This document shows, one piece after another, positions 36,177-44,674 of a DNA stretch of 64,000 bases. How positions within the stretch are numbered: the first letter of the stretch is position 1; every line of letters begins with the position of its first letter. Made by a program: the position numbers and the translations under genes. The notes beneath the pieces were generated by a model. The model was not told the origin of the DNA. It ran no database searches and saw only the letters and a list, made by a program, of their open reading frames with translations. The DNA comes from Paenibacillus sp. FSL H7-0331 (GTDB taxonomy: Bacteria; Bacillota; Bacilli; Paenibacillales; NBRC-103111), in the NCBI RefSeq assembly GCF_001956045.1, contig NZ_MRTH01000003.1, forward strand, positions 310,001 to 374,000, in the 5' to 3' direction.

Positions 36177-37529
36177 TTATCCAATTGTGATTTTACCTTC
36201 AGGATAGTGGTACAGTTCCTTTTTGTTTTTGGGCTGCAAGGCGTAGGAGAGCGTGACGGGTCCTAATCTTCCGGCATACATCATCAGAATTATCACTATT
36301 TTTCCAGTGAATGTTAAATGCGGAGTGAGTCCCATACTCAGTCCAACCGTTCCAAAAGCAGAGGTGGTTTCAAACAAGATCATTAAAAAAGAATAGTCGT
36401 GTGTAGCAAGCAGCAGCATGGTAACAATGAAGATGAGCAGCAGGGAAAGGAAGGTTACGGTAAGAGCACGATGTGTGTACTCTTGCGCCAAACGGTATCG
36501 AAACAGCACGACATCTTCTTTTCGCCGGATCATCGTAATCATGGCTCCAATCAGTATGGCAAAGGTAGTTACTTTAATTCCACCGCCCGTTGATCCAGGA
36601 GCTGCACCGATAAACATCAGGAGGATCATGAAAAACTGGGTAGCCTGCCTCAAGCTCGTTATGTCTACCGTGTTGGTTCCTGAGGATCTTGTACTGACTG
36701 ATTGAAAAAAAGCAGCGAGAATTTTATCAAATAAAGGTAAGGGACCCAGCGTATGGGTGTTGGAAAATTCAAAAATAAATATGACAAGCGCCCCAAAAAC
36801 GACCAAAAAGCCTGAAACGGAAAGCACAATTTTACTATGAAGGGAAAGCTGCCGTGTTTTGGGGTAATCAATGAGCTCGGACATCACGATAAAGCCGATT
36901 CCGCCCAAAATGACGAGGATCATCGATACCGCATTAATCACAAAATCGTCAACATATGGCGTCAGGTTCCTGTAACCACCAACTAGCTCGAATCCGGCGT
37001 TATTGAACAATGACACAGCATGGAACACTCCATAGTATATGGCTTTGCCCAAGGGCATTTCAAAGGACCAGCGGATCGCAAAAATGCAGGCGGCTATACT
37101 TTCTACAACTAAGGAATAGACCACCACATTTTTGATGAGTCGGACGATGCCTTCGATCGATATTTGGTTCAACGATTCCTTCAGGACAAGTCGTTCCCTC
37201 AAGGAGATTCGTTTTCTGACGACGATCGCGAACCAGGTGGTCATGGTCATGAATCCCAATCCGCCCAGCTGCACCATGACTAGCAGGACAATTTGTCCGA
37301 AATGAGTGAAATGGGTTGCCGTATCGACCAGAATCAAACCGGTTACACAGGTTGCCGAGGTCGCCATAAATAACGCATCAATATAGCTGAGCGAACTTCC
37401 TTCGACAGAAGCAGCTGGCATCCACAGCAAGAACGAGCCCAGGATGATTATGACCGCAAACCCCAAGGCAAGTGTTTGTTGAGGGCTTAGCTTGATAGGT
37501 TTCCAATGGATACGACTCAGATCAATCAC
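36177..37529 (-). CDS. TrkH/KtrB-type potassium uptake channel subunit
   Basis: About 450 residues and polytopic, with four repeated pore regions (for example TSATCVTGLILVDT, NAGFELVGGY, GAAPGSTGGGIKVTTFAIL and SAFGTVGLSMGLTP), which are the K+ selectivity loops of TrkH/KtrB. Its usual gating partner KtrA is not in the window. Start uncertain: the longest frame begins with TTG at 37553, but that codon lies in the loop of a terminator of the preceding gene. GTG 37529 is the first conventional start after it. A GAGGTGAT ribosome-site-like sequence actually points to CTG at 37520. Confidence 0.88.
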   Translation of the reverse strand: MIDLSRIHWKPIKLSPQQTLALGFAVIIILGSFLLWMPAASVEGSSLSYIDALFMATSATCVTGLILVDTATHFTHFGQIVLLVMVQLGGLGFMTMTTWFAIVVRKRISLRERLVLKESLNQISIEGIVRLIKNVVVYSLVVESIAACIFAIRWSFEMPLGKAIYYGVFHAVSLFNNAGFELVGGYRNLTPYVDDFVINAVSMILVILGGIGFIVMSELIDYPKTRQLSLHSKIVLSVSGFLVVFGALVIFIFEFSNTHTLGPLPLFDKILAAFFQSVSTRSSGTNTVDITSLRQATQFFMILLMFIGAAPGSTGGGIKVTTFAILIGAMITMIRRKEDVVLFRYRLAQEYTHRALTVTFLSLLLIFIVTMLLLATHDYSFLMILFETTSAFGTVGLSMGLTPHLTFTGKIVIILMMYAGRLGPVTLSYALQPKNKKELYHYPEGKITIG

Positions 37530-37564
37530 CTCATAATAAAACCCTGATGTCAAAGCATCAGGGT
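37530..37564 (-). terminator. Terminator after the RlmL-like methyltransferase gene
   Basis: On the minus strand ACCCTGATG / CATCAGGGT with a 6-base loop is followed by TTTTATTAT. It separates the methyltransferase gene from the K+ channel gene. Confidence 0.8.
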
Positions 37565-37574
37565 GATTGTATTC

Positions 37575-38726
37575 TTAAGATTCCCGACGTGGCCCGTACA
37601 ATCCACCCGGAGCAAAATACTGAAACAAATGGCACTCAATCCGTCCATTATACAACTTGCGCTTTTTGTCAGCAGGTCGGCTCATGAAGTGCTCAACCTG
37701 CTTGTTCGGATTCAAAATAAAGCTGGACCATGTTGGCAGATGAAGGGCGAGCAAGCCAAGGTCACGGAGAACCTTGTCCACTTCTTTCAGATCTCCCAGA
37801 CGCTCTCCATATGGAGGATTGGTAATGATACAGCCGTAATCCCCTTGTGGTTTGGCTTTGGCCACTGGAAGCACCTGGAATCTTAATTCACGCGCAAGTC
37901 CGGCTGACTTGGCCGCGGCGAGTGCGATGTCAATCGCATCCTTATCAATATCCGAGCCGATAATTTCGAGCGGCACATCGTCTTTTACCAGATCATAAGC
38001 CTCATCCCTGGCTTGGTCCCATAGTGATGCGGGAATTATCGGCCACGCCTCAGCAGCAAAAGAGCGTCGTTGCCCCGGAGCGATGTTCCAGCCGATCATA
38101 GCAGCCTCGATAGGGATGGTTCCCGAGCCGCAGAATGGATCGTACAGTGGACGCTCCACTCGCCAACGGCTGAGCAGTACGATAGCTGCGGCCATCGTTT
38201 CTTTTAGCGGCGCTTCAGTTGCGATTTTGCGATAGCCACGCTTGTGTAAGCTTGGACCCGTTGTATCAAGCGTCAGCGTAGCGATATCGTTCAATAGCGA
38301 GACTTCCATTACGAAGCGAGCTCCCGTCTCGGGAAACCATTCGGTATGATAGTGCTGCTTCAGGCTTTCGACGACGGCTTTTTTTACGATACCTTGACAG
38401 GCAGGGACGCTGGATAGCTGAGACTTGTGAGAGCGTCCTTGCGCAGGGAATTCGGCATCTTCGGGAATCCAGTCTGCCCATGGCAGCGCCTTGGTGCCCT
38501 CGAATAGCTCATCGAAGGTGCGGGCTTCAAACTGGCCCATTTTGACAAGCACGCGATCCGCTGTGCGCAGCCATAAATTGGCACGACATATCGCCAGCTC
38601 GTCACCTGTGAAGTTAACCCGACCATTTTCGACAGTTGTATTTTCATAGCCCAAATCGCGTATCTCGCGAGCTAGAATAGCCTCAAGACCCATAGGACAA
38701 GTGGCGATTAATTGAATTTCAGACAT
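37575..38726 (-). CDS. THUMP-domain 23S rRNA guanine N2-methyltransferase (YpsC/RlmL-like)
   Basis: 383 residues. The N-terminal THUMP RNA-binding domain (about 40-155) follows a ferredoxin-like segment (QLIATCPMGLEAILAREIR). The SAM-dependent methyltransferase domain has motif I in YDPFCGSGTIPIEAAMIG and the catalytic NPPY motif in TNPPYGERLGD. This corresponds to the N-terminal enzyme of E. coli RlmL and to B. subtilis YpsC. ATG at 38726 follows TGGAGTGTG. Expressed from a well-formed promoter at 38810-38837. Confidence 0.88.
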   Translation of the reverse strand: MSEIQLIATCPMGLEAILAREIRDLGYENTTVENGRVNFTGDELAICRANLWLRTADRVLVKMGQFEARTFDELFEGTKALPWADWIPEDAEFPAQGRSHKSQLSSVPACQGIVKKAVVESLKQHYHTEWFPETGARFVMEVSLLNDIATLTLDTTGPSLHKRGYRKIATEAPLKETMAAAIVLLSRWRVERPLYDPFCGSGTIPIEAAMIGWNIAPGQRRSFAAEAWPIIPASLWDQARDEAYDLVKDDVPLEIIGSDIDKDAIDIALAAAKSAGLARELRFQVLPVAKAKPQGDYGCIITNPPYGERLGDLKEVDKVLRDLGLLALHLPTWSSFILNPNKQVEHFMSRPADKKRKLYNGRIECHLFQYFAPGGLYGPRRES

Positions 38727-38786
38727 CTTACACACTCCAGTTGAACTCTTATTGGAAAAGCCATACAATGTTGTTATAAACACCAT

Positions 38787-38928
38787 CGGTTAAAACATAT
38801 GCTTCTGATATTATAAGTAAACAAGGATCGAAGTCAATCAAGGGTGGGCGACCGCGTTACAAAGGTATGTTTCCTTGAAATATCAGTCCGCTTAACCTCC
38901 GGTTAAAACATATGCTTCTGATATTATA
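38787..38928 (+). repeat. Pair of identical 29-bp direct repeats
   Basis: The same 29 bases occur at 38787-38815 and 38900-38928, starting CGGTTAAAACATATG and ending CTGATATTATA, 113 bp apart. The first copy contains, on the minus strand, the -10 box of the methyltransferase gene; the second lies 42 bp before the O-methyltransferase start. The copies flank the divergent control region, so they may be operators for both genes or the product of a local duplication. Confidence 0.85.
38810..38837 (-). promoter_or_regulatory. Sigma-A-type promoter of the RlmL-like gene
   Basis: On the minus strand TTGACT (38837-38832), a 16-bp spacer and TATAAT (38815-38810), 84 bp upstream of the ATG at 38726. 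Five of six and six of six consensus bases. Confidence 0.65.
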
Positions 38929-38970
38929 GGTGATAAGGTTGGTTTATACAATATAAGGGGGAATTATAGG

Positions 38971-39606
38971 ATGACGCAGTTATCTGCTGAGGAATATGTG
39001 GAATCATTGTTGACTCGCGACGAGCAATTGGAACAAGTAAAGGAAGGGATACGGAGCCGCAGCATGCCGGAGATTTCCATAGCTCCCGGTTATGGCAAGC
39101 TGTTGACTTTACTGGTCAAAATGACTGGAGCTCAGCGTATTTTGGAAATTGGTGCTCTGGGCGGATATAGTGGAATTTGTTTAACTCGTGGCTTGGGTGA
39201 TCAAGGTAAGCTGATTTCGCTGGAGCTTAAGCAGGAATATGCCGATGTTGCTCAGCAGCATCTCAATGAGGCTGGACTTGGGGACAAGGTCGAGTATCGG
39301 GTGGGAGAGGCTCTGCATCATTTACAGCAGCTTGCAGATGAAGGACAGAAGTTTGATGTTTTTTTTATCGATGCGGATAAGGGGAACTATCCGAACTACC
39401 TGGAATGGGCGATCAAGTTGGCCAACCCAGGAGCCATTATTATGGGGGACAATGCGCTGATGCATGGTCGAGCTATGGATCCTGAGCAGAACGGGAATGC
39501 AGTGACCAAGATGCGTCAGTTCAATCAAAGCATGGCAAGTGATCCACGACTGGAGGGCGTTGTTCTACCGGCATATGACGGATTGGCTATTGCTCGTGTA
39601 CGCTAG
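38971..39606 (+). CDS. SAM-dependent O-methyltransferase (class I, catechol/caffeoyl-CoA OMT family)
   Basis: 211 residues. SAM-binding motif I is ILEIGALGGYSG (about 55-66), the acidic residue ending strand 2 is in ISLELKQEY, and the metal-binding motifs are FFIDADKGNYPNY and IIMGDNALMHG. This divalent-metal-dependent family methylates hydroxyls of small aromatic compounds or wobble uridines of tRNA (TrmR/YrrM). The YrrM assignment is possible but that gene is usually near mltG/greA, which are absent. ATG at 38971 after AAGGGGGAA. Terminator at 39621. Confidence 0.87.
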   Translation: MTQLSAEEYVESLLTRDEQLEQVKEGIRSRSMPEISIAPGYGKLLTLLVKMTGAQRILEIGALGGYSGICLTRGLGDQGKLISLELKQEYADVAQQHLNEAGLGDKVEYRVGEALHHLQQLADEGQKFDVFFIDADKGNYPNYLEWAIKLANPGAIIMGDNALMHGRAMDPEQNGNAVTKMRQFNQSMASDPRLEGVVLPAYDGLAIARVR

Positions 39607-39620
39607 CAGACAGCTCCATT

Positions 39621-39679
39621 AAAAAAGACCATGTCCTCACAAGCCATCATTATTGGCTGTCGAGAGCATGGTCTTTTTG
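39621..39679. terminator. Strong bidirectional terminator
   Basis: AAAAAGACCATG / CATGGTCTTTTT with an extended loop that itself folds; U-tracts are available on both strands. Confidence 0.85.
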
Positions 39680-39928
39680 TTGGGGACTTAAAATGATGGA
39701 AGCTATTATTACGACACTTCTTTAAGCTTATGGATAAGGAGAAGTGAACGATCAGGGCAACAAGATTACTGTGGTGAAAATCGGTAGCCCTTTATTTTGC
39801 TGACAGAAAGGGATAACGAAACAAATGCATTGCTTTTTACGTTTAACATATGGAGTTATTTGTAAATGAGACAGAAAACAGGATGGCAGAATGTTTAGAT
39901 ATGTCTACAAGAAGTGAGGGATTACATA
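39680..39928. other. Intergenic stretch without recognisable gene
   Basis: About 250 bases between the terminator at 39621 and the lipoprotein gene. Only very short frames occur (for example 18 codons from a GTG near 39745 whose ribosome site would be too close). No repeat or RNA structure that I can support; it presumably holds the lipoprotein promoter. Confidence 0.5.
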
Positions 39929-40789
39929 TTGACGAACACAATCCAGCGTGCAGGCATAATGATGCTGATACTGCTTAGCACTCTCGCGTGCAGTAATGAT
40001 CAAGTCATGCAATACAACGGTATGTCGACAACAATGTCTGAACAAAGTGATCAACATCCGGTCTATAGTCCTGACCTGTTTCCTGAGCATGTAGTTATTC
40101 CCTTTGAAGAAAGTTTGGGACAACCCTTAGAGAAGGGCATTCCTCCAATCGGGTCGAAGCTTATCCAAAGCTTTGTTCTTCCGGGGTCTGAGGCGGAAGT
40201 TCTTGTATATACAAATGAGGATGCCTCCTTAGGTTTAACCGGATATCTCAAGGGTAGGAATTCGAAATGGAAGTTGGGCGACATGTCCAATTTTGATGAG
40301 AATCAAGCCTGGATCCATCCTTTAAGCTTTTTGACTGGGGAAGTTTCCGGTGCCGTTATTGAAATCCCTTTTGGCTCGATTGGTGCAAAAAAGGGGCTGC
40401 TGACTTATCACCACGATACCGATTCTTGGAATGTAGTCGATTTTCAAGGGCATACCGTGATTCCAATGGATCTTGACAGCGATGGTGTCCCTGAATGGAT
40501 CGGCAACCAGACGGACTGGGTGCCTCCCGCTCTGGAGATCCATCGGTGGGTCACAGAGCATGAGCGCTTCGAATCGACCGTTCTGCAATCGAGCAGTCTG
40601 TTCCCGGATATGGCTGACGAGACACCTTCTTACTCATCCCTTTTTATTGAGAATGGACAGCACCTGATTCAAATCGGCAATAACGATGCCTATGCTTTTT
40701 TCATATATGAACAAGGTGATTTGAAGCAGTACCGTCCAGCAGATACTCGGGATCGCGTTCTTGACATGCAAATGGCCCGACGTCACTAA
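39929..40789 (+). CDS. Predicted lipoprotein of unknown function with a Ca-loop-like motif
   Basis: 286 residues. The signal peptide carries the lipobox LSTLAC with acylated Cys21. The mature part is beta-rich, and MDLDSDGVPEWIGNQ near residue 195 resembles an FG-GAP/EF-hand-type calcium loop. No catalytic motif is visible. TTG at 39929 is the best start because GTGAGGG lies 8 bases upstream; GTG at 39914 lies within that site. Monocistronic. The neighbouring VanZ/kinase operon has its own promoter. Confidence 0.7.
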   Translation: MTNTIQRAGIMMLILLSTLACSNDQVMQYNGMSTTMSEQSDQHPVYSPDLFPEHVVIPFEESLGQPLEKGIPPIGSKLIQSFVLPGSEAEVLVYTNEDASLGLTGYLKGRNSKWKLGDMSNFDENQAWIHPLSFLTGEVSGAVIEIPFGSIGAKKGLLTYHHDTDSWNVVDFQGHTVIPMDLDSDGVPEWIGNQTDWVPPALEIHRWVTEHERFESTVLQSSSLFPDMADETPSYSSLFIENGQHLIQIGNNDAYAFFIYEQGDLKQYRPADTRDRVLDMQMARRH

Positions 40790-40882
40790 AGTGATTTTTA
40801 ATTGTGAAAAGTAAATGCGCTAGAATAAAATGACACTTACCACATCATATTTCCATCAATTGAACCTAAATAGATGTAGAAG

Positions 40883-40938
40883 TTTAAGAAAAATTTTATT
40901 TTTAACCCCATTTCTTTTTAAATAGTTTTTTTTATCCT
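40883..40938 (+). promoter_or_regulatory. Activator-type promoter of the VanZ-kinase operon
   Basis: Direct half-sites TTTAAG (40883-40888) and TTTTAT (40894-40899), 11 bp apart, then AACCCCA, a poor -35 and a -10-like TATCCT at 40933-40938. The same arrangement, with the same 50-bp distance from first half-site to -10, recurs at 42679-42734. Confidence 0.6.
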
Positions 40939-40971
40939 AAAAGTGTACGAATGGTTAGGAGGAAACTAAGG

Positions 40972-41541
40972 ATGAAGAAATGGTTTTTTTTTGGGGATCA
41001 GGAGACTCAAGAAGGTGAGATGGGAATGAAACGTAAGAGAACGTTGAATAATTTGAAAATCCATGCACTGTTTGTCTTATATGTGTACGCATTATTCAAA
41101 TTTATTCTGTTTAAGTTCGGTGCGATCGATATGACATTTCTCAGGCAGCAACTTAAGCAGAGTCTGGGAAACCCGGATGATATCACCGTGCGATTGCAAA
41201 AAGGTAATCTGATCCCCTTTAAAGAAATATCCAGATCGATTCATGTTTTATCGATTCATGATCTAATTAACATGATTGGGAATATTGCGATATTCATGCC
41301 ATTCGGTATTTTTCTTGGTTTCATGTTAAGAAACAAAAAAATATCTTTGATAGGCGCGTTCACACTTTCTTTAGGTTTAAGTCTAATCTTGGAAAGTGCG
41401 CAGGCCTTATTCTCTATTGGAAGTTTTGACGTCGATGATCTTATACTAAATTCCAGTGGAGGCTTGATTGGCTTCATCGCTTGCAAAGTATGCGCTAAGT
41501 TTATGGCAACTACACTCCAAACAAAAGGGAGGCCCATATGA
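40972..41541 (+). CDS. VanZ-like membrane protein
   Basis: 189 residues. A hydrophilic N-tail of about 30 residues is followed by four membrane segments with the VanZ pattern: VYALFKFILFKFG, then NLIPFKEISRSI, MIGNIAIFMPFGIFLGF, a third helix with LILESAQALFSIGSFDVDD, and a last helix ILNSSGGLIGFIAC. VanZ proteins lower teicoplanin sensitivity in the vanA cluster; most homologues are uncharacterised. ATG at 40972 after TAGGAGGAAAC. The stop overlaps the region just before the kinase start (TGA 41539-41541, ATG 41545), so the two are coupled. Confidence 0.85.
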   Translation: MKKWFFFGDQETQEGEMGMKRKRTLNNLKIHALFVLYVYALFKFILFKFGAIDMTFLRQQLKQSLGNPDDITVRLQKGNLIPFKEISRSIHVLSIHDLINMIGNIAIFMPFGIFLGFMLRNKKISLIGAFTLSLGLSLILESAQALFSIGSFDVDDLILNSSGGLIGFIACKVCAKFMATTLQTKGRPI

Positions 41542-41544
41542 TAT

Positions 41545-42663
41545 ATGCTTTTAATGGCTATAATGACCCGGAGCTTTCGCTTTAAAATGATTCAACTGTT
41601 TGGTTCAAGTATGCTTTTTTCCGCTGTTATTACCTATATCATCTATAAGATTCTCCAACTCTTTTATTATACGACCATGTTCGAAAATCCATTGACAAAA
41701 TTTCGTTATTTTGTGAGAGATATTGGTGATGTTAACTTCTTTTTGCTTATTTTCATTCCTCTCTCGATTTTGTTTTTCTTTCTCCTCACCAAAAGATATG
41801 TTGGTTATTTTCAAGAAATATCCAGCGGCATTAATCAGCTTGCGAATGGTGATTTCAACAGTCGTATACGTATTCCATCCAAAGATGAATTCGGGGATAT
41901 TGCGAGAGACATCAATCTAGCCAGTCAAAAATTGCAGCAAGCTTTGGAGAGAGGAGACCTTGCAGAAAACAGCAAGGAACAATTGGTCCTCAATTTGGCT
42001 CACGATTTGCGTACGCCGCTGACTTCGATTTTAGGTTATTTGGATTTCATTCTTCAGGACGATCAGCTGACTGCCGAACAAATCAAGCACTATACGAGCA
42101 TTGCTTATACCAAATCTCAACGCTTAGAAAAGCTCATTGACGAGCTATTCGAAATAACACGAATGAACTATGGCAAGCTTACCCTTGAAAAACAACCAAT
42201 CGATCTGAGCGAGCTTCTCATCCAGTTAAATGAGGAGCTATACCCTGCCTTTGAGAAAAACAACCTAACAACTCGATTGAATGTGAATCCGCATTTGACT
42301 ATTTGGGGTGACGGAGAGCTATTGGCACGTGTTTTTGAAAATCTGCTGACGAATGCCATTCGCTATGGAAAAGATGGTCAGTTTATTGATATTAATTGCC
42401 ATATTGACGCAGAAGATATGGTGATTCAAGTGGTCAATTATGGGGATTGCATACCTCCGGAAGAGCTACCGCATATCTTCGATATGTTTTTTACCGGCGA
42501 TCAAGCACGGATTCATCGTGAGGGGAGTACCGGTCTTGGCTTGTCTATTGCGAAAAACATTGTAGCGCAGCATCAAGGCACAATTTCGGCCCAAAGCAGT
42601 TTAATTCGTACGCTTTTTGAGGTCCGTTTCCCGAAAAAAATGGCATCTGAGGCACTCGACTAA
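41545..42663 (+). CDS. Orphan sensor histidine kinase (VanS/OmpR-partner class)
   Basis: 372 residues. Two membrane segments (about 16-38 and 66-88) enclose a short extracytoplasmic loop, then HAMP, a HisKA domain with His153 in LNLAHDLRTPLTSILGYL and an HATPase_c domain (LLTNAIRYGK, VVNYGDCIPPEELPHIF, GSTGLGLSIAKNI). This class partners with OmpR-type regulators, unlike the YesM kinases elsewhere in the window. No response-regulator gene is adjacent on either side, so its partner is encoded elsewhere. ATG at 41545 after AAGGGAGGC. The short loop suggests sensing of a membrane or envelope signal. Confidence 0.9.
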   Translation: MLLMAIMTRSFRFKMIQLFGSSMLFSAVITYIIYKILQLFYYTTMFENPLTKFRYFVRDIGDVNFFLLIFIPLSILFFFLLTKRYVGYFQEISSGINQLANGDFNSRIRIPSKDEFGDIARDINLASQKLQQALERGDLAENSKEQLVLNLAHDLRTPLTSILGYLDFILQDDQLTAEQIKHYTSIAYTKSQRLEKLIDELFEITRMNYGKLTLEKQPIDLSELLIQLNEELYPAFEKNNLTTRLNVNPHLTIWGDGELLARVFENLLTNAIRYGKDGQFIDINCHIDAEDMVIQVVNYGDCIPPEELPHIFDMFFTGDQARIHREGSTGLGLSIAKNIVAQHQGTISAQSSLIRTLFEVRFPKKMASEALD

Positions 42664-42678
42664 CTTTTGTGCCAATCA

Positions 42679-42734
42679 TTTAAGGAAAATTTTATATTTA
42701 CCCCACTTTTTTATTTAACAGCCTGCCCTATTCT
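42679..42734 (+). promoter_or_regulatory. Activator-type promoter of the ABC-HlyD operon
   Basis: TTTAAG (42679-42684) and TTTTAT (42690-42695) at an 11-bp period, followed by TTTACCCCA and a -10-like TATTCT (42729-42734). It is nearly superimposable on the promoter at 40883, and the following ribosome-site region (GGAGGAAACT) is shared as well. Confidence 0.6.
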
Positions 42735-42765
42735 AAATATATGAATGGGGAGGAGGAAACTGTGA

Positions 42766-43674
42766 ATGAACAAGTGGGGTTTTTGGCATGGCTTCATTAT
42801 GAAGAAAATAAAAAAAAGGATTCACAAGGATTCAGCGGCTGCATGGATATTTCTCGCACCAAGCGGTGTTGGATTTGCATTGTTCTACCTTATTCCGTTT
42901 GTCATGGGGTTGTTCTACTCCTTCATGGATAGAACGATCGACGGCCAATTCGTTGGCTTGGATAATTATCGCGAGCTGCTTGCGAGCAATTCCTTCCGAA
43001 AAGCGTCATCCAATACATTTTATTTTAGCGCGGTTTGTGTTCCGCTTTTACTTGCGCTGTCGTTAGGTCTAGCGATGCTATTGAGTAAAAATATATATCT
43101 GCGCAAATGGCTGCGGACTGCATATGTGCTGCCGCTTGTCGTTCCCGTCGCCTCGATTATTCTGATCTGGCAAATGCTGTTCGATTGGAACGGCTCCTTG
43201 AACGCCTGGCTGAACGGCTTCGGAATCGAACGTGTGGATTGGATGAAGACCGATGCGGCCCGAAATGTAATCATTGTCGTTTATGTATGGAAGAACATCG
43301 GCTATAACGTAATTTTATTTTTGGCGGGACTACAGCAAATCCCGAAGGATTATTACGAAACCGCCCAAATTGAAGGGGCAGGGCGTTTACGCCAGTTTGG
43401 CAGTATTACACTTGTTTATTTAACGTCCACGATGTTCTTTGTCGTCATCATGTCGATCATTAATTCGTTTAAAGTTTTTCGGGAAACGTATTTGATCGCA
43501 GGCGATTATCCGCATGACAGTATCTACATGATGCAGCACTATATGAACAACATGTTCACGTCGCTCAATATTCAGAAGCTGACTGCCGCGGCGACCTTGA
43601 TGGTCATCTGTATTCTTCTGATTGTCATGGGCTTGTTTGCTCTTGAACGCCGATATCGGCAGTTCATGGAATAG
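42766..43674 (+). CDS. CUT1-type ABC permease 1 of the adaptor-containing operon
   Basis: 302 residues, MalF/UgpA-like. It starts with a basic N-tail, then AAWIFLAPSGVGFALFYLIP. The EAA loop reads YYETAQIEGAGRLRQFGSI, with E in place of the usual D before G and no second Pro-rich LP segment (it reads TLVYLTSTMFF instead), so the ATPase-docking loop is somewhat divergent. ATG at 42766 after AGGAGGAAAC. The next permease follows at 43689. Confidence 0.88.
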   Translation: MNKWGFWHGFIMKKIKKRIHKDSAAAWIFLAPSGVGFALFYLIPFVMGLFYSFMDRTIDGQFVGLDNYRELLASNSFRKASSNTFYFSAVCVPLLLALSLGLAMLLSKNIYLRKWLRTAYVLPLVVPVASIILIWQMLFDWNGSLNAWLNGFGIERVDWMKTDAARNVIIVVYVWKNIGYNVILFLAGLQQIPKDYYETAQIEGAGRLRQFGSITLVYLTSTMFFVVIMSIINSFKVFRETYLIAGDYPHDSIYMMQHYMNNMFTSLNIQKLTAAATLMVICILLIVMGLFALERRYRQFME

Positions 43675-43688
43675 GGGGAAGGAAGAAC

Positions 43689-44564
43689 GTGCAAGTTGCC
43701 AAACTATTACAAAAAAGTGCGTTAACGGTCTTCATGGGTGCAATAGGAGTCCTGTTATTATTCCCGATTGCGATCACCTTCACCAATTCGCTCATGACAG
43801 AACTAGAAATTGGCATCAATTATGGACCCATTGGGCAGATGAACCAAGCGACTGCAGGAAAAGCAAATCCTTTTGTGAATTTAAAATTGCTGCCGGATCA
43901 AGTGTCCTTGGAGCAGTATGGCAAGGTGTTGGTGGGCAGTCCGAGATATCTGACGATGTTTTGGAATTCGGTATATATGGTAGTGCCGATCATCGCAGGA
44001 CAAAGCCTCGTAGCAGCACTTGCTGCGTACGCCTTTTCGAAGCTGCAATTTCGCGGTCGGGAACACTTGTTTCTCGTTTATGTCTTGACGATGCTCATGC
44101 CATTCCAAGTAACGCTAATTCCTAATTATATTATGTCGGATAAGCTTGGTCTGCTGAATAGTTCCAACGCTATTATATTGCCTGGAATATTCGCAGCTTT
44201 CGGTGTGTTTATGCTTAGGCAGTTCATGCTGGATATTCCATATGCCTACATCGAGGCGGCCAAGATGGATGGAGCCGGACATCTACGAATCTTCTACAAG
44301 ATTATTATTCCGATGATCAAACCGGGTTTGGCTGCACTCGTTATTTTATTGTTCGTCGATTATTGGAACATGGTGGAGCAGCCGCTTATTTTTCTGGACG
44401 ATCCATTCAAGCAGCCGTTATCCGTTTATTTATCGAAGATCAATGGCGAGCTGGGGATTGCTTTCGCTGCATCCGTACTCTACATGGCTCCGATGGTGCT
44501 GCTGTTTCTGTATGCGGAAACGTATTTCATTGAAGGCATTCAATTGTCTGGCATCAAGGGGTAA
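43689..44564 (+). CDS. CUT1-type ABC permease 2 of the adaptor-containing operon
   Basis: 291 residues, MalG-like. The EAA loop is canonical (YIEAAKMDGAGHLRIFYKI followed by IPMIKPGL). Between the first membrane segment and the core there is a long polar segment (about residues 38-75, with GINYGPIGQMNQAT) that is larger and more Gly/Asn-rich than usual. The C-terminus ends YFIEGIQLSGIKG, while most relatives end with TAGAVKG. GTG at 43689 after GGGGAAGGAAG. Couples to the permease upstream. Confidence 0.88.
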   Translation: MQVAKLLQKSALTVFMGAIGVLLLFPIAITFTNSLMTELEIGINYGPIGQMNQATAGKANPFVNLKLLPDQVSLEQYGKVLVGSPRYLTMFWNSVYMVVPIIAGQSLVAALAAYAFSKLQFRGREHLFLVYVLTMLMPFQVTLIPNYIMSDKLGLLNSSNAIILPGIFAAFGVFMLRQFMLDIPYAYIEAAKMDGAGHLRIFYKIIIPMIKPGLAALVILLFVDYWNMVEQPLIFLDDPFKQPLSVYLSKINGELGIAFAASVLYMAPMVLLFLYAETYFIEGIQLSGIKG

Positions 44565-44674
44565 TTTTTGTAAAGCTAATGCTTACCATGCAAGTTTTGC
44601 CAATGTAAAACTCAGACAATGCTTAAGAAGAAAACTTTCCAACGGAAAGTTTCTTAGGAGGAGAAAGACGGAAT

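Noticed and set aside
39745..39801. 18-codon frame starting GTG before the lipoprotein gene
   Set aside because: The AAGGAG lies too close to the GTG and the peptide shows nothing recognisable.
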